A DNA stretch of 64,000 nucleotides. It comes from Epithemia pelagica. Taxonomy: Eukaryota; Bacillariophyta; Bacillariophyceae; Surirellales; Surirellaceae. The stretch lies in assembly GCA_946965045.2 (NCBI GenBank), contig OX337238.1, forward strand, positions 2,604,001 to 2,668,000. Direction: 5' to 3'. Shown here piece after piece: positions 17,516-28,081 of the stretch. Made by a program: the position numbers and the translations under genes. The first letter of the stretch is position 1. The number at the start of each line of letters is the position of its first letter. Below the pieces are notes generated by a model. The model did not search any database, had not been told where the DNA came from, and worked only from the letters and a program-made list of their open reading frames with translations.

Positions 17516-19199
17516 GCTCAAGAACGTGGGACGACTGATTCAGACAATGATCATGAAGGTTGACTTATCGAAATGTGTTACATTCAACAACAGGGATACT
17601 ATAGCATTGTTGGTTTGGTTTTTCCTCTCGAAGAATTGAATCTTTTGTTAATGACATTAGTATACCTCTGGAGATGTGGTGAATGTTTTCGTACATTCCT
17701 CTTGTCACGAGGGTCTTGCTGTTGTCCAAAGAGTCAGAATTGTCAGTTATGTCGATCGTTGGCGGCTTTTCCCACTGGAGCCCGAACTGGCGGTTTATAG
17801 TCCTCCTATTGTAGTTCGTAACTCAAAATAGAACTCGAATATGGTCTTGCTATTACTGACCAGTACTTGCATTAAATCAGAAGGACAATAACAGCAAAGG
17901 ACCAAAGTCTCAAAATGGTTTGAATGCATCGACCATGGTTGGCCATTGATGAAAAAGATCCACACGAGATCCGCGGGACCTCCACAACGATCGTCGATGG
18001 GTCGCATATAAAGAGGGATTGGGTCGCGGAACGATTCCATGCCAGAGGAGACGCAGCCACGGTGGTTTTCTTCCTTCTTGAACTTGGAATGACCCACCAT
18101 GACGAATGGAACGAGACACGAGAGATAAATGTGGCGTTGTCTCCGTAAATCTGCCGACCGCGTCTCGGTTGTCCAGGAGAGGGAGGCCCTTTGTTCTTCA
18201 CGCAGTTGACACCAGCGAAAGCTCGGTAGACGACAAGAGAGAATCTCATGTTCGAGCATCATGGAGTTGTTCGCGTCGCCTGGTACAATTCCAATGGGCC
18301 TGTCATTTCTCAAACCAGTGGCGAACGCGTATCACGAAATGCGAAGTGTTTCCTCTGGAGAAGTCCAATTGTGGCCTTTGTGTTGTCTAAGCCCTGTTGT
18401 CTCATTCAACACACACAGTTGGCTGAGACTAGCCGTTAGAGGAAACAAGTTGAAGAACCAGACAAAAGAAAGTCAAAATGTTACAAATGAAACCAGAACA
18501 ACCCGTTATATTACCAGCACTACGCAACAATGGTTGCTCTTTATCATGGCTGATGTGCTGTGGGGTTCCATATGTCGTCAAGTATAGATTGGTACGGTTC
18601 TGACAAGTGTGCGATGCAACCATGTGTTTGGCATGTGTATTGGCAACTGAAATGGCAACAATATCCATGGGCTCTCTTCATGGCTCTCTTCCTCGTGCAT
18701 CTTGGCGTTGGCGAGTGTGGGGTGCCCATGTGATCCATGCACGGACATGCGTCATGCTTGGTTTCTTTTGCATTGGATGGGGCCTTTTGGATGAAACAAG
18801 GACTGGTTGGCTTCGTTGGGATTGAGAACACAAAAGAAGCAACAACCGAAGCGAACGCTACAATCGACGACGTTGGACAAGAAACAAGAGTGAATCGACT
18901 CTCATTGTGGTCATTGTGAATCCAACAGAACATTGGGTTGTGAGTGCCACACTTCTCTCGGGATTCTTCTCTACGAGATCCATCTCTCTCATTGTCTTTC
19001 AAGATTGAGACGGAGACACAATGCCTCATGCACCCTGGGCGATGAAAGAGCGTTTGGCTGCGATGTTGGAGTTTGCAAAAGAGCGAGGAGGAATCTAGGG
19101 CCTCACGACTGCAACGGACAAGGATTACCAACGGAGACACGAGTTCCTGTGATAGCGACTAGGAGCTTCCGTCTTGAAGTGGGATTGCCAGCGTGGAAT
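17516..19199. other. Intergenic region without a supportable gene
   Basis: About 1.7 kb. The longest ORFs (minus 17795-18313 with 172 codons, minus 18544-19140 with 198 codons) have no recognisable motif, no homologous copy in the window, and composition like random translation (many Cys, His, Arg). No TE hallmarks or tRNA were seen. Confidence 0.4.
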
Positions 19200-19866
19200 C
19201 CCTGGTTTGGGCGAGGGTGACTTGTTTTCGTGGATGGTTTTGGACCCGTTCATCTGTCCAAGGTCATCAGATGAAGGATGACAATCGCCGCCGTGGAGGT
19301 CTTTCTGTCGTCTTCTGTTTCCGAGAATCAAGATGACAGCCACTTCAATGTTCTCCTCACTTGTATCCAAAAGCCGACCCATGGTCGATGGAAGACGCCG
19401 ATGACGGCATGGACACTGTTCGCCGCAAGATCATAATTTTGCCGTAGTTGGGCGGCGGATACCACGACTCTTTCACCAGCAGCCGCCATTCTGGAGACGT
19501 CGTCACCTTCCCAATCGAAAACGACGACGATGATAACCAGAATCAAGAGAACGTTACTCAATCCTCCATCATTGCCTCCACTGAGGCCAAGCTTCCTCTC
19601 GAAATGAGCGTTCGTGGAATCTTTGCTGGAGTGGCTTTTTTCGTGGATGGTTTTGGACCCGTTCATCTGTCCAAGGCCATCCATCCGATGAAGGATACCA
19701 TGATCCATGATTGAAATCGCCGCCGTGGAGGTGCTGCCGTCTTTCGTTCCGGTTTTGGTACAAACGGTCCAGAATATTCAGTCCATTCGTTGAGTCCCAC
19801 ATTTCCGTATTTTCTGAGAGGTTTTGAGGAAAAAGACGAAGACTCCTTGGTGTTGCTGCAAGTACC
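19200..19866 (+). repeat. Kelch type-2 5' block, copy 1
   Basis: This block is repeated in inverted orientation at 47230-47880, 55910-56560 and 59785-60460, always directly upstream of a kelch gene beginning MTMTLQRQ or MTTTLQRQ. Shared landmarks include GACCCGTTCATCTGTCCAAG and, near the gene, CTCCTTGGTGTTGCT. It holds two partly conserved open stretches described in the findings. It probably contains the promoter and 5' leader of the type-2 kelch genes. Part of it (19218-19270 versus 19640-19690) is internally repeated. Confidence 0.65.
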
Positions 19867-21084
19867 ATGACGATGACACTGCAACGACAAGCAGAGCAAT
19901 CCGGGCTTTGCTTTCTGGACAGTGAAAATAACAGTAACGAGCCACATTGGAATACCAATGACTGGCCTCCCCTTTTAGGTGGGTGGCGTCAGTATCATGC
20001 TTCAGTCGTGCTCGACCATCCTGAACAGGATGACAGGGCACAGACGGTTGTTGTTTTGGGAGGACGCATACAAAATCAAGGCTTCACCAACTCAGTTCTG
20101 CTGATGAATTTAGCAGAAGAAACTAGGCGATGGCGGGAAGGACCGCCATTGAACGACAAGAGAGGACTTCATGCTGCGGTGGTTTGTGGCAGAGGAGTTT
20201 ACGTGATCGGAGGATGGAATGAAAGTTCACCATTGGATAAAATCGAACGGATTGATGTTGCAAAGCTTTGCTCAGAATCAATTGAAAGCTCTACCAGCAA
20301 CCAATGGACGACCCTGACTTGTCGATTGTCTACGAGAAGAAATGGATGTTCGGCTGTTGCCGTGCACAATCGCTATATTGTCGTGATCGGTGGATCCAAT
20401 AGAGACCCTTTGTCGACGGTTGACATAATCGATACAGCTGTGCCAAGCAACCACGCTGTTATTGCAGGGCCATCGATGACAGTTCCTCGTTGTGGTTGTG
20501 CAAGTGCTGTCATTGGTGATCGCATTTATGTTGTTGGAGGCTACAATAGGCACAATGAAGAAGTGCTCCAATCAGTGGAGTATTTGGAGTTTCATGATGC
20601 TTCGGGCAATGAGACAATGAACACAGCAAATACAGTGTTTCCATCCTCTTGCGGTTGGACAAGTCACAACGATCTTTCCGTCCCACGGTGGATGCATGGA
20701 GTTGTAGCTGTTGGATCCTGTCTGATTGTTTTGGGAGGTTTCACGGAGGCTTCCACTGCAGAAGTCTTGGATACTCGCCGAAATACTGTATGGACCCTTC
20801 CACGATCATCAGGGTTGCGTTTTGCCTGCTGTGCTGTGGTTCACTCGAAGGGAATTGCAGTGATTGGTGGAAGTGACAATGCTTCTTGTGAGACACTATC
20901 CTTGATTGACAAGAATTCACGGTGTTTTGGTCGACTCATGGAGCTCGCGCCGAGTACAATCTTTGGGTCAAGAACAAACTCACTGGGATTAGCATCGGAT
21001 TGTGCGAAAGAATTGAAGGAACCGAATGAGCGCCCCAAGAAGAAGTTAGCAACTGGCAAAAGTGCAACGGAGAAAGTGTCGTGA
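19867..21084 (+). CDS. Kelch-repeat protein 2 (intact), 405 residues
   Basis: Starts at ATG 19867 (MTMTLQRQAEQSG). It has a conserved entry motif DWPPLLGGWRQYHASVVLDH (about residues 35-54), then six kelch blades with VxxGG cores at roughly residues 65, 115, 170, 222, 285 and 335, each ending in a Asp/Glu-Ser-Val-x-x-Ile/Leu-Asp strand, and a Lys-rich tail (KKKLATGK). The composition is a complete beta-propeller with no enzymatic or BTB/F-box domain. A predicted soluble protein-interaction scaffold; the partner is unknown. No intron. One of the few copies without a break, so it can serve as reference for the frameshifted relatives. Confidence 0.85.
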   Translation: MTMTLQRQAEQSGLCFLDSENNSNEPHWNTNDWPPLLGGWRQYHASVVLDHPEQDDRAQTVVVLGGRIQNQGFTNSVLLMNLAEETRRWREGPPLNDKRGLHAAVVCGRGVYVIGGWNESSPLDKIERIDVAKLCSESIESSTSNQWTTLTCRLSTRRNGCSAVAVHNRYIVVIGGSNRDPLSTVDIIDTAVPSNHAVIAGPSMTVPRCGCASAVIGDRIYVVGGYNRHNEEVLQSVEYLEFHDASGNETMNTANTVFPSSCGWTSHNDLSVPRWMHGVVAVGSCLIVLGGFTEASTAEVLDTRRNTVWTLPRSSGLRFACCAVVHSKGIAVIGGSDNASCETLSLIDKNSRCFGRLMELAPSTIFGSRTNSLGLASDCAKELKEPNERPKKKLATGKSATEKVS

Positions 21085-22400
21085 GAAATATATGAATAGT
21101 AGGAATACTCGTCAGTCATGAGAATAATGAGTACTAGGTTTCGAACTGTGTTTTGTTCAATATACTGGGAGAAATGCACTTCGCGATAGTCACGCAAAAG
21201 AACGACAGCAAACATCGTTCGAATTCAGCTTAAGGCAATAACCAAGTGATTCTTCGTGCTGTTGCGACGATCTTGTGGCACAAGGAATGATCCATTCGGG
21301 CTATATAGAGCATACTTATGGCAGGTCATGCATCCACAAATCATCTCGATGTATCGATTCCGTCGCGGTCTTTGGCAACGATATGCGAGTATGTTGCAGT
21401 CTTTTGTGATACTCTCCGTCCATGTTCCCTTCTCTTTTGGTCATCTTAATCAAGAATGATCGCGTCACACCAACTCCATTACGCTACATATTTATGTCTT
21501 TTACCTTTGCGTGTTTTGTCTTTTGTCTTTTGCAAATTTGGTTTTGTGGGATGACCTCGATCTTCGATCGTCGGGCCGTCTCTCGTGCCGATCAGGCCGG
21601 CGCAATGAGCAAACTTAGGCGCACAAAAAAGCGATGGCTCTCATTTTTTGCTTTATCGATGCGAGCGACAATGATGGTACCCGGCCGGTACCCCTGCCAT
21701 CATCAGCATTCTGTTCGTGTGAAGAACCGGAGCCATGTACAACCTTGTGGAAAGCAGTGACGAAGAACGTTTCAGCAAGGTTTGAACGGAAGCTGGACTC
21801 TGGAATAGCCACAACAGAATGGACGGCTGGTTCGAAAATCAAACAAGAAAGAAGTCACCACGTTGACTGAGCTTTTTCAAGGGGGTCAGACGAAATCAAT
21901 CATGTCTGAAGAGGCATCCAATGGAAAATGGGTTGCCATCAGTCTTCCATTGCTCAAAAGGACGACATCGATTGCCTTCCGTCGAGGCAGACCACAACAC
22001 ACAAGTCTGGACAAGAGCCGATTTCTGACATTGCATCAGAATGTCTATTCAAGATCGTCATGTGGAAGTAAACGTTCTGGAATCCACCAAAGAGGGGGAA
22101 ATTTGGGTGATCGAACAGACATCTCATTTTTCTGCGCTCAACCAGCCCATTAACACAGCGTCGGAGATTCGATCAGTGATCCGTGACAAGAACAAGAGCG
22201 TGCTCCTACTCGTCTCCTATCTGGAATTGTTTCGTGCATCGAGCAATTGTACTCTACGATGCATCATATGATGAAGCGCATGTCTTCATTGCATCTTTTT
22301 GCCTGTTCCATTAACAACGGCGTTTCGGTGCCCTCGGCCAGGGCATGACAGGAATCAGTTTCGCATATCTTTCGAGTTGCCCGACCATATTTTCCGAGCT
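21085..22400 (+). repeat. Kelch 3'-flank repeat, copy 2, and unassigned sequence
   Basis: From 21085 to about 21880 it is homologous to the flank after the kelch gene at 14478, including a TATA-like GGGCTATATAGAG at 21298. From 21880 to 22400 no counterpart was found in the window. ORFs there (for example 22041-22271) are short and unrecognised. Confidence 0.55.
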
Positions 22401-22429
22401 ATCCGACTACTCTAACAATACGGGCAACA

Positions 22430-22830
22430 AGATCATCAATGCCATATACCCTGTTACAAACGATCGGTCATTTTTGTTTCTTGTCGGAAGTGGATACCGT
22501 TGTCGGAACTGGATGCCGTAACGTCCATTGTTGCAACTCGGGACGACTTGCGCTTTGGATCCGACAATGTCATGGGAACGGGATACTGCACTTCACATGG
22601 ACTGCTTCATTGCATTGCATGGCTGCACGATTATCGACGGTCCCAACTTTGCCGTCATCTCTTGTGATGCATGCACAGCATTCCTTGGGAAAAATTGTGC
22701 TGTGGTGTTCGAAACAAGACACAGCGTTCCAAGCGCCAGTGATCATCAATCGGGACTTGCCCTAGGACATCATAGAGGACATCACTTTGCCCCGAAAGAT
22801 GATTCTGTTTTTTGTTTGAGCCGTTGATTG
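22430..22830 (+). repeat. Kelch-upstream element, copy 1
   Basis: Diverged copies occur at 25005-25220 (+) and, inverted, at about 44770-45100 (-). Shared stretches include TTCATTGCATT followed by GGCTGCAC and, 60-70 bp on, the CATC block. In all three cases a kelch gene follows within 200-1200 bp. An ORF (22528-22827) and its counterpart in the inverted copy can be aligned loosely around AVVFETRH / AVVVKPRH. It may therefore be a decayed coding exon. Confidence 0.5.
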
Positions 22831-22980
22831 GCGTTGGTCCGTCCGTCGCTCGTCAATGAAGACCTCGTTTTGTTTCGGGTTTTGAGGAGAAGCATCAGTG
22901 GTCGTTTTGTTTCGGGTTTTGAGGAGAAGGATTAATATCTGAAGCTGCTGCCATAAAATCAACAAGGCTGTTTTGGAATC

Positions 22981-24198
22981 ATGACGACACTGCGGCAGCA
23001 AGCTCAGCAATCTGGTCTTACCTTTGTCGACAGTGACAATACCAGTGATGAGCCGCAATGGAATGAAAATGACTGGCCTCCCCTTTTGGATGGGATGCGG
23101 CCTTTCCATGCTTCAGTCGTGCTCGACAATCCCAAGCTGGATGACAGTGCGCAGACAGTTGTAGTTTTGGGAGGACACAAACAAGGTCAAGGCTACACCA
23201 ACTCAGTGTTGTTGTTGAGGTTGGCAAAAGAAAACTTGCAATGGCGGGAAGGACCGCCGTTGAACAACAGTAGAGCCTTACATGCTGCGGTGGTGTGCAA
23301 CGGAGGAGTTTATGTGATTGGAGGATACAATGGAAGCTCATGCTTGGATACTATTGAACGGCTTGATGTTGATAATTTGTGTTCAGAATCAATGGAAAGC
23401 TCTACCAGCAACCAATGGACGACCCTGAATTGTCGACTGTCTACGACAAGACAGGAATGTTCGGCTGTTACGGTCTATAATCGCTATATCGTCGTCATGG
23501 GTGGATACAATGGACAATCTTTGTCGTCGGTTGATATAATCGATACAGCTGTGGAAAGCAACCACACTGTGATTGCGGGACCATCCATGACAGTTCCTCG
23601 GTTTGGTTGTGCTAGTGCTGTCATTGGTCACCGTATCTTGGTTGTTGGAGGCGGCGAGGATGGAACAGATCTCAACTCAGAAGAGTATTTGGAGTTTCAT
23701 GATGCTTCGGGCAATGAGACAGTGAACACAGTTAATGCAGTGTTTCCCTCCTCTTGCCGTTGGACGTATCACCACGAGTTCTTCGCCGCAAACAGGAATC
23801 ATGCAGTTCTAGCTATTGGATCATGTCTGATTGTTATGGGCCGTTTCGCAAGTCCGACCATTCCAATTGTCTTCGATACTTGCCGAAATACGGTGTGGAC
23901 CCTTCCAGGATCATTATTGTCAGCTCATGGCTGCAGTGCTGTGGTTCACTCAAAGGGCATTGCTATGATCGGTGGATGTAACAATATCTTTGGATGCGGC
24001 AAGGCTCATTGTGCGACACTATCGTTGATTGACAAGAATACGTGGTGTTTTCGTCGACTCATCGAGCAGGGGCCGAGTACAATGTTTGGGTCAAGAAACA
24101 AAGCTGCTCCAGAACGTGCTACAGTATCGAATGAGTCCGATGAACACCCCGCCAAGTTAGCAACTGAAAACTTCTGCAACGAAGAATGTGTCGAGTGA
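22981..24198 (+). CDS. Kelch-repeat protein 3 (intact), 405 residues
   Basis: ATG at 22981 (MTTLRQQAQQSGLTF). DWPPLLDGMRPFHASVVLD entry motif, six kelch blades (VVVLGG, VYVIGG, YIVVMGG, ILVVGG, LIVMGR, IAMIGG). Blade 5 has MGR instead of the usual GG pair, and the last blade holds an insertion (NNIFGCGKAHC). The C-terminal tail differs from the siblings (ends ENFCNEECVE) and has lost the Lys-rich motif. The 5' flank contains a tandem duplication of a TTTTGTTTCGGGTTTTGAGG unit (about 22868-22930). Intact frame, propeller scaffold, function unknown. Confidence 0.82.
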   Translation: MTTLRQQAQQSGLTFVDSDNTSDEPQWNENDWPPLLDGMRPFHASVVLDNPKLDDSAQTVVVLGGHKQGQGYTNSVLLLRLAKENLQWREGPPLNNSRALHAAVVCNGGVYVIGGYNGSSCLDTIERLDVDNLCSESMESSTSNQWTTLNCRLSTTRQECSAVTVYNRYIVVMGGYNGQSLSSVDIIDTAVESNHTVIAGPSMTVPRFGCASAVIGHRILVVGGGEDGTDLNSEEYLEFHDASGNETVNTVNAVFPSSCRWTYHHEFFAANRNHAVLAIGSCLIVMGRFASPTIPIVFDTCRNTVWTLPGSLLSAHGCSAVVHSKGIAMIGGCNNIFGCGKAHCATLSLIDKNTWCFRRLIEQGPSTMFGSRNKAAPERATVSNESDEHPAKLATENFCNEECVE

Positions 24199-24459
24199 GA
24201 AATATAAATAGTAGTAGTACAACAACGTTATGAGAATGAGTACAAGGTTCCAAACTATCTGGTGTTCTACATACTGCGAGAAATGCACTTTGCGTGTCAC
24301 AGAAAAGAACGACAACAAACATTGTTCGAACTCACCATAAAGCAATCACCAAGTAATTCTTTGTGTTGGTTGTACAACTTTTCGGCATTCTGAACAATAC
24401 ATCCACGCGAGCAAAGAATGCCAGTCGGAATTCGGAATCCTCGAGTTTGCGCATTTCGT
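24199..24459 (+). other. Kelch 3' flank
   Basis: Resembles the first 250 bp downstream of the genes at 14478 and 19867 (TATGAGAATGAGTACAAGG, GAGAAATGCACTT, AACGACAACAAAC). It is then cut off where the arrestin relic begins. No gene. Confidence 0.5.
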
Positions 24460-25000
24460 TACTTCTTGTAGAGTTTTTGTCCGATGGAACGATCAACGAG
24501 TCTTTTACATCCGTACCCTCTAAGGCTCCATCTACTTTGGTATTTTCCGTGGTCACGTGTGAACGAGAAACAATTCACGCGTCAGTCTCCTTTTCCTCGA
24601 GCGCCGCGCTTCATCTTTATTTTGCAGGTTCATTTTCGACAAGGATGAGAATGAGGCGCGATGACACATGGACTGGATGACGTATACAACATTTGTTATT
24701 GTTGTTAGCAGATTCACCGTACAAGTAAAGGTTGCAGCATTCTACACCGTGTTGATTGTGCGAAACATTTCTTGCAAGTTCGATCCAATTTTTTTGAGCT
24801 GGTCAACGGTCTTGCTTTGCATGGCCACACTGCGTTGCCGAAGCAGGTATGGTAAAAGTCCACGGAAAGGGTGAATTGTGTCCCCTGTATTCTGTGAGTT
24901 CCTCGTATGTGGAATGGCGTACAACGGTGCATGTCCGTGTCTGGTTGCGATGAATTACAGTGGAACCGAGCATGCCATGGAAAGACAACATTGGACAGCG
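24460..25000 (-). pseudogene. Degraded arrestin gene, middle and 3' part
   Basis: Read on the minus strand, this follows arrestin 1 (39664) from about codon 240 to 465 with many indels. Landmarks in order: CATCGCAACCAGACACGGAC (arrestin C-domain region), CATGCAAAGCAAGACCGTTG, GAAATGTTTCGCACAATCAA, CTGCAACCTTTAC, CTCATTCTCATCCTTGTCGA, GAACCTGC, and then a translatable piece TKVDGALEG ... LIVPSD matching TKVDGAAED ... LVPSD. No continuous ORF remains. Its 5' part is found at 27781-28073. The kelch gene at 26393 lies between the two parts. Confidence 0.75.
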
Positions 25001-25004
25001 CATC

Positions 25005-25220
25005 GACTGATTCATTGCATTCCTCGGCTGCACAATCAATAGCCATATGTATGTACGGACTTTCGTGCAACCGTCATCTCTGTTGTTGGATGGCCTCCAT
25101 TCGTGAGGTAATATATTGTGCTGCGATGTTAGAACTAGAGACAGCCAGTAACAGTATCTTCTGGTTCCAAGCAGCTGCGAACATGATCTTGGAGGCCGTC
25201 GAAAGATGAAGCGGTCCACC
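25005..25220 (+). repeat. Kelch-upstream element, copy 2
   Basis: Matches the inverted copy near 44770-44990 well (CTTTCGTGCAACCGTCATCT against CTTTCGTGCAATCATCTTCC, and ATCTTCTGGTTCCAAGC in both), and the copy at 22580-22800 less well. It is followed, as there, by CCGTCCGTC...TCGTC and a TTTTGAGGAGAA core. Confidence 0.55.
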
Positions 25221-25463
25221 CGTCCGTCGTCCGTCATTTAACATTGAAGGCCACAGGATCGTTTTGTCTGGGGTTTTGAGGAGAATTACAAAATCTGGCA
25301 AGACACCATGTTTTGCACCAGTCACCCCGATTTACTCCCCCGCCTCATCCTCATGGCACAATTCATCCGGAGAACGCCCCACTCCTCTGCGAACTAACCG
25401 CTTAGGATCACAGTATCATAGAAAGTAACTTCTATCCGCTATGTAATGGTCAGAAGATTTTGT

Positions 25464-26331
25464 GGATCTACGTCTATCCTACGTAGCCCAGTACCAAAAG
25501 CCTGGTCATTTCTGGTCAATTTGGTCATTCCTGGTCAATTTTAGACGAGGCATGGCGTGCGCGGGCACGGACACTCAGGCATAAAAGTGACTGTCGCACG
25601 ACAACGTGAGCCGATCAGACCATCTCGCCGAGCCCCACCCATAAACAAGAACCCAAAATGCTATCTCTCGATTCTCATTTGTCTCATTTTCTTTCCGAAG
25701 AACAAAGAAAGCAAACCCTGGGGATGGATCCAATACATGCAACAATCAAACAAAGCTGTCAACACTCCTTTATAAGGTAGAAAATGAGGACATCCTGTTA
25801 CAAAGGATCCTGCATCCTGCATGGAAAAGCGAAAACTCTTGACCATCTATTCTACTTGGGATTGTAGCCTCTCGGCTTGGCTACCTACAAAAGATGGGCT
25901 AAGGTAGATCGTCACAGTTCATGCAATAAAATATGGATCCATCCACGTCCACAACAAGCTGGAATGTGTGAATTGGAAACTGGTAGCTTTTCCCTTTCCA
26001 GTTTCCAATCAATAGATATAGCTAATGCTACTGGTCGTCTCTAGCTAGGAGTACCTAGCTAGTTTATCCTTTACCTAGCTAGATGAGCCTAGTATAGGTA
26101 GCGATCCTGAGTCCCGTATCGTAGTACCGGAGTATACATACTCGTACTCGTAGGGGTCAGAGTCAGAATGGTTGGGACGGGATCCCAATCCCAGGTGGGG
26201 GGTAGATCGGCTTAAATAAAATCCCGCCTACGCGGAAAATGTCGGCGCGCTCTATAATGGCCTCTCCGACTCTAACCTAAAAAGTACAAAAAATTGACCA
26301 GAATTGACCATCGCCAGAATAGGATCTACGC
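25464..26331. mobile_element. Possible 850-bp non-autonomous insertion upstream of kelch 4
   Basis: Compared with the kelch gene at 22981, about 1 kb is inserted between the GGTTTTGAGGAGAA core and the ATG. The segment is bounded by a 9-bp direct repeat GGATCTACG (25464-25472 and 26323-26331). Near its ends are oppositely oriented TGGTCAATT motifs (25504-25541 and 26290-26312). No transposase ORF is present. The outermost bases are not good inverted repeats, so the element type is undecided. It contains several CTAGCTAG palindromes (26040-26090). Confidence 0.4.
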
Positions 26332-26392
26332 ACAATCAAGAAGGATCATTCAGAGGTGCATTTGGTGTTGCCATAAAATCTACAAGTGAGAT

Positions 26393-27612
26393 ATGTTGAC
26401 ACTGCAACAGCAAGCACAGCAATCCGGGCTTACCTTTGTCGACAGTGACCATAACAATGATGTGCCGCAATGGAATGTCAATGACTGGCCTCCCCTTTTG
26501 GGTGGGTGGCGTCTGTGGCATGCTTCGGTAGTGCTTGACCATCCGGGTAAAGACAATCCACAGACGGTTGTAGTACTGGGAGGAGACAAACAAGGTCAAG
26601 GCTACTCTACTCAGTGTCGTTGTTGAGTTTGGCAGAACAAAACAACCAATGGCGAGAAGGACCGCCGTTGAACGAAAACAGAGGCTCACATGCTGCGGCG
26701 GCTTGTAACGGAGGAGTTTATGTGATTGGAGGATGGAATGGAAGTTCATGCTTGGACAGTATCGAACGAATAAATGTTGAAAATTTGCTGACAAGGTCAT
26801 CGGCAGTCTATACCAGAAACCAATGGACGACCTTGAATTGTAGATTGTCTACGAAGAAAGGGAAATGTTCAGCTGCTGCAATCTACAATCGTTACATTGT
26901 CGTCTTGGGTGGATACCGCGGAAAAGTAAATTATTTCTCCTCGCTTGACATAATTGATACAGCTGTACTAAGCAACCACACTGTGATTGTGGGACCATCC
27001 ATGACAGTTCCTCGGTGCAGTTGTGCTAGTGCTGTCATTGGCCACCGCATTTTTGTTGTTGGAGGCTACAATGGAAAAGATCTCACCTCGATGGAGTATT
27101 TGGAGTGTCATGATCCTTCGGACCAAGAGACAATGAACACAGCAAATACAGTGTTTCCATTCTCTTGCCGTTGGACGAGTCACGAGCTCGAGCTCTCCGT
27201 CCCACGGAGTGATCATGCAGCTGTAGCTGTTGGATCCTGTCTTCTGGTTCTGGGAGGTTACGCGACTAACGAAGAAGTCTTGGATACTCGCCGAAACACT
27301 GTGTGGACCATTCCACGATCAACAGGGTTACGTTATAGCTGCAGTGCTGTGGTTCACTCAAAAGGAATTGCTGTGATTGGGGGACGTCGCGATTCTTCTT
27401 GTGCAACACTTTCGTTGATTGACAAGAATACGTGGTGTTTTCGTCGACTCACTGAGCAGATGCGAAGTACAATCTCTGGGTTGAGAACAAATACACCGGG
27501 ATTAGCTCTGAAGCGTGCTACAGTATTGAAGGAGTCCGATGAGGGCCCTAAGAAGAAGTTAGCAACTGGCAAAACTAAAACGAAGAAAGTGTTAAGTGAG
27601 AAATATAAGTAG
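26393..27612 (+). pseudogene. Kelch-repeat gene 4, single frameshift
   Basis: ATG at 26393 (MLTLQQQAQQSGLTF), frame one to about 26612, then a one-base shift into the frame 26614-27612. Aligned to kelch 3, the codons GGCTACACCAACTCA have become GGCTACTCTACTCA, one base short. The remaining 330 codons give complete blades (VYVIGG, YIVVLGG, IFVVGG, LLVLGG, IAVIGG) and a Lys-rich KKKLATGKTKTKK tail. The break is at the same codons as in the copy at 14478. The gene sits inside an old arrestin locus. Confidence 0.8.
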
Positions 27613-27780
27613 TATGAGTAAAACACAGTCATGAGAATGATTGACAGGCTTCGAATGGTTTGGTAATAATGACGGTATGAGATCTTTGCCCCCTCCTTGA
27701 TTTTCCGTATAACTCACTTCGGTTTGTTTATTGCCATAAAAGTTCACGTTCAAAGCCGAGGCCTAGCTAGGTAGACACCT
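27613..27780 (+). other. Short kelch 3' flank
   Basis: About 170 bp. The first 40 bp match other kelch 3' flanks (AGAAATATAAGTAGTA, CATGAGAATGA). The remainder up to CTAGCTAGGTAGACACC is unassigned and meets the arrestin relic at about 27781. Confidence 0.4.
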
Positions 27781-28073
27781 GTGGCGTCTGAGACAGTCAG
27801 CACGACAAATTCTTGCAAGGAATCGCCGGCTTGTGCTGTTTGCAACGTTTGTGTGTCGGGAAAGACAAAGCGAAATTCCACACCCGTGATGAAAGGTTAC
27901 TTGGTTTCGATGAAAGATGTCTTCCTCGTGAGATTGTGTTTGCGTGTGCGTGTGTCCAACTAAAAGAGAATCAATCTTTTGTACATGGTATCGACCATCA
28001 AAATACGGATCATATAATGAGCCTGTTCGTGTTTTTGTGCCATGCAGCACAACAGAGACGGGAATGATATACG
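27781..28073 (-). pseudogene. Degraded arrestin gene, 5' part
   Basis: On the minus strand it parallels 39480-39795: leader landmarks (AAAAGATTGATTCTCTTTTAG, CACAATCTCACGAGGAAG), then GGGTGTGGAATTTCGC and CTTTCCCGACA as in the arrestin 1 start, then GCCGGCGATTCCTTGCAAGA and GTCGTGCTGACTGT. The start codon has become ACG and the copy stops at 27781. Its leader is interrupted by the hAT transposon at 28082. Together with 24460-25000 it is one ancient arrestin gene split by the kelch 4 block. Confidence 0.8.
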
Positions 28074-28081
28074 GTTTTGGG
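28074..28081 (+). repeat. hAT target-site duplication, left
   Basis: GTTTTGGG, identical to 31121-31128 on the other side of the element. Eight bp is the hAT superfamily length. Confidence 0.88.

Noticed and set aside
17795-19140. Minus-strand ORFs of 172 and 198 codons as genes
   Set aside because: No recognisable domain, no homologous copy in the window, Cys/His/Arg-heavy composition like random translation.
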